Source: UBA920 sp964424635 (GTDB lineage Bacteria; Patescibacteriota; Doudnabacteria; UBA920). Taken from it: a stretch of 6,443 nt of DNA. The stretch covers positions 1 through 6,443 of the forward strand of contig CAYRJC010000048.1 in the NCBI GenBank assembly GCA_964424635.1, written 5' to 3'. The position numbers and the translations under genes were made by a program. Under the pieces are notes generated by a model. It searched no databases. It was not told the DNA's origin and was given only the letters and a program-made list of their open reading frames with translations. Positions 5,003-6,443 of the stretch are shown here, in pieces. How positions within the stretch are numbered: the first letter of the stretch is position 1; each line of letters begins with the position of its first letter.

Positions 5003-6388
5003 CTAGAATTTTATACTATCATGAATTCCGCTTCTTTGCCACCGTTGCCATTTTACTTCTTCCTTTCTAAGACCAGCCCATATCGAACGCATTAAAGCAC
5101 TATACTCCACAAAAGTTGCCAGATAAAAAAGCATCCACCCGATTGGAGACAAAATGTAAAATGAAAACTTCCTAGATTTAGGGTCATCAAAAAAGATTTG
5201 CACAAAAAACATCGAACTAACTACGATAATACCAGAAACGAAACTAGAAAAATCATTAATTAAAAATGAATAAATATAAAGAAAGGCCAAGAAGTACAAT
5301 TCAAAAGACAATTGGACCTCTCCAAACATAGCCAATGGCAAAATTAACCACGATAAAATTTTATTATGTTTTTTATCTAAACTAAAAAACATACTTTTAA
5401 ACTCTGCAAAAGTTTGAAACCTCCCCCGCTTCCAACGTAGTCTCTGCTTCATCAAGTTTCTAATATCTGCTGCTCCCTCAGTATAAATTATACTGTCAGA
5501 AGCATAAACAATCTTCATTCCTGCATTTTGAATTCGAACAGACAAGTCGATATCTTCAGTAATATTTTTGGGGTTATAATTTCCAATCACATCAAAGATA
5601 TTACGACGAAACGCGCCAGCTGCTCCCCCAATAATATAAATCGTATTCATTAGAGAATCAGCCTTTTTAAAATAAAAAGAAAATACAAACTCAAGAGACT
5701 GAACAACCCCAAGCACAGTTTTTGTATTACCAATTTTTACATTACCAACAGCAGCCATAATAGTTGGGTCAGCAAAATAACGAACAAAATTTTCTATTGC
5801 AGTGTCTGTAACAATACAATCTGCATCAATCGAAACGACAATATCGCCCTTAGAAATTTTAATGGCTTTGTTAAGAGCCTCACCCTTACCTTCGTTTTCT
5901 TTATAAGAATAAATTAATTTTATCTTTTTGCTTTTATAAATTTCTGATTTTTTATAAGTCGCTATAAAATCTTTGATTATTCCATCAGAGTTATCAGTAG
6001 AACCATCATTTATGACGATGATCTCCATATTTGTATAAGTACTCTCTAGCAAGGACCGAATAGTTGTCAAAATACCGACTTCTTCATTCCACGCTGGAAT
6101 CATCACAGAAACTAGCGGATTATATTCAACTTTTTTTGCGTGATATTTAAAATAATTTACAACATCATTCCACGGACTTAGAAACATGTAAACAAAGTAT
6201 TTAGTCAAAAGCACGCTCGCAAAAATAATAATAACCGTTCTTAAATACGGAATATTTATAGTAACATCTGAGTGCAAAAAAAATACAGAGCCAATAATAG
6301 CTCCAGTTAGTAAATACAATAATCCGTAAACGAAAAGTTTCCAAATTAAATGTTTTTGCAAAATTTTATTCTTGAGTAGAGTTTTCAT
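5003..6388 (-). CDS. Membrane family 2 glycosyltransferase, PgaC/IcaA-like polysaccharide synthase
   Basis: An integral-membrane GT2 enzyme of 461 residues from the ATG, in the size range of PgaC/IcaA poly-N-acetylglucosamine synthases. Two membrane helices (about 17-37 and 49-70) precede a cytoplasmic GT-A domain. That domain has SVMIPAWNEE (about 94-103), NDGSTD with Asp128, IDADC with Asp188 and Asp190 for nucleotide-sugar and metal binding, TEDIDLS with Asp279 as likely catalytic base, and QRLRW (315-319), the mark of processive synthases. At least three hydrophobic segments follow (about 345-445), then a C-terminal WQRWQRSG tail. Such enzymes polymerise a sugar and extrude it across the membrane. 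Sugar identity cannot be read from sequence. The upstream coding tail overlaps this start by 23 bases and the TIM-barrel gene follows closely, implying an operon. An in-frame TTG at 6400 would add four residues; ATG is preferred, though neither has a clear Shine-Dalgarno. Confidence 0.92.
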   Translation of the reverse strand: MKTLLKNKILQKHLIWKLFVYGLLYLLTGAIIGSVFFLHSDVTINIPYLRTVIIIFASVLLTKYFVYMFLSPWNDVVNYFKYHAKKVEYNPLVSVMIPAWNEEVGILTTIRSLLESTYTNMEIIVINDGSTDNSDGIIKDFIATYKKSEIYKSKKIKLIYSYKENEGKGEALNKAIKISKGDIVVSIDADCIVTDTAIENFVRYFADPTIMAAVGNVKIGNTKTVLGVVQSLEFVFSFYFKKADSLMNTIYIIGGAAGAFRRNIFDVIGNYNPKNITEDIDLSVRIQNAGMKIVYASDSIIYTEGAADIRNLMKQRLRWKRGRFQTFAEFKSMFFSLDKKHNKILSWLILPLAMFGEVQLSFELYFLAFLYIYSFLINDFSSFVSGIIVVSSMFFVQIFFDDPKSRKFSFYILSPIGWMLFYLATFVEYSALMRSIWAGLRKEEVKWQRWQRSGIHDSIKF

Positions 6389-6443
6389 ACAAATATTCAA
6401 AACGGTCAGCGTATTTTTTATGTGCTGCGATTAAAAACTTAGA
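6366..6443 (-). CDS. C-terminal end of an unidentified protein (cut by the right window edge)
   Basis: One reading frame is open from the window edge for 25 codons, ending in TAA at 6366-6368. It encodes a tail containing KFLIAAHKKYADRFEYLYEN. The composition (amphipathic, helix-like, Lys/Tyr-rich) looks protein-like rather than random, and the frame overlaps the glycosyltransferase ATG by 23 bases, consistent with a translationally coupled operon. I do not recognise the family. With so few codons a chance open frame is possible. Confidence 0.5.
   Translation of the reverse strand, partial: SKFLIAAHKKYADRFEYLYENSTQE

Noticed and set aside
434..6388. UGA-recoded genetic code (UGA = Gly), as in some CPR lineages
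   Set aside because: All complete stops seen are TAA or TAG, but no in-frame TGA occurs even in the glycine-rich gene with dozens of Gly codons. The standard code is therefore the better reading.
1..6443. Mobile element or phage origin of the window
   Set aside because: No transposase, integrase, terminal inverted repeats or tRNA was found, and the genes are typical envelope functions with consistent strand.

Overview
The window looks like chromosomal DNA from a low-GC, sortase-using bacterium, most plausibly a member of the Candidate Phyla Radiation (Patescibacteria). This is an inference from four things: AT-rich DNA, a secreted protein built of beta-domains joined by a Gly/Pro-rich linker and ending in LPXTG, a sortase beside it, and small exported proteins of no named family. 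No marker gene in the window fixes the taxon. The five complete stops seen are TAA or TAG, and no in-frame TGA interrupts any gene, so the standard bacterial code fits.

Every supported gene lies on the minus strand, so transcription runs from right to left. At the right edge is the tail of an unidentified gene (6366-6443). It overlaps the start of a membrane-embedded, PgaC/IcaA-like family 2 glycosyltransferase (5003-6388). After 23 bases comes an exported TIM-barrel protein of glycoside-hydrolase type (3591-4979), closed by a strong terminator (3551-3579). These genes form a likely envelope or extracellular polysaccharide unit.

A near-perfect promoter (3489-3516) then drives a 761-residue surface protein (1127-3412). 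It has a signal peptide, several beta-sandwich domains, an SdrD/Cna-B-like domain, a glycine-rich linker and an LPRTG sorting signal. Its 81-base downstream gap carries an extended -10 promoter and a terminator hairpin that physically overlap. Next is a sortase (434-1045) whose catalytic cysteine position reads serine. A terminator (316-344) ends that unit. The left edge holds the first 58 codons of an HU-family DNA-binding protein, with a long inverted repeat in its leader.

Taken together, the window encodes surface construction: polymer synthesis and possibly trimming, a wall- or envelope-anchored adhesin-like protein, and its presumed anchoring enzyme. The most notable points are the Cys-to-Ser sortase, the nested promoter/terminator ahead of it, and the unassigned TIM-barrel protein paired with the synthase. 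The non-coding stretch 177-433 holds only the HU leader and the sortase terminator; nothing further is seen at 345-433.
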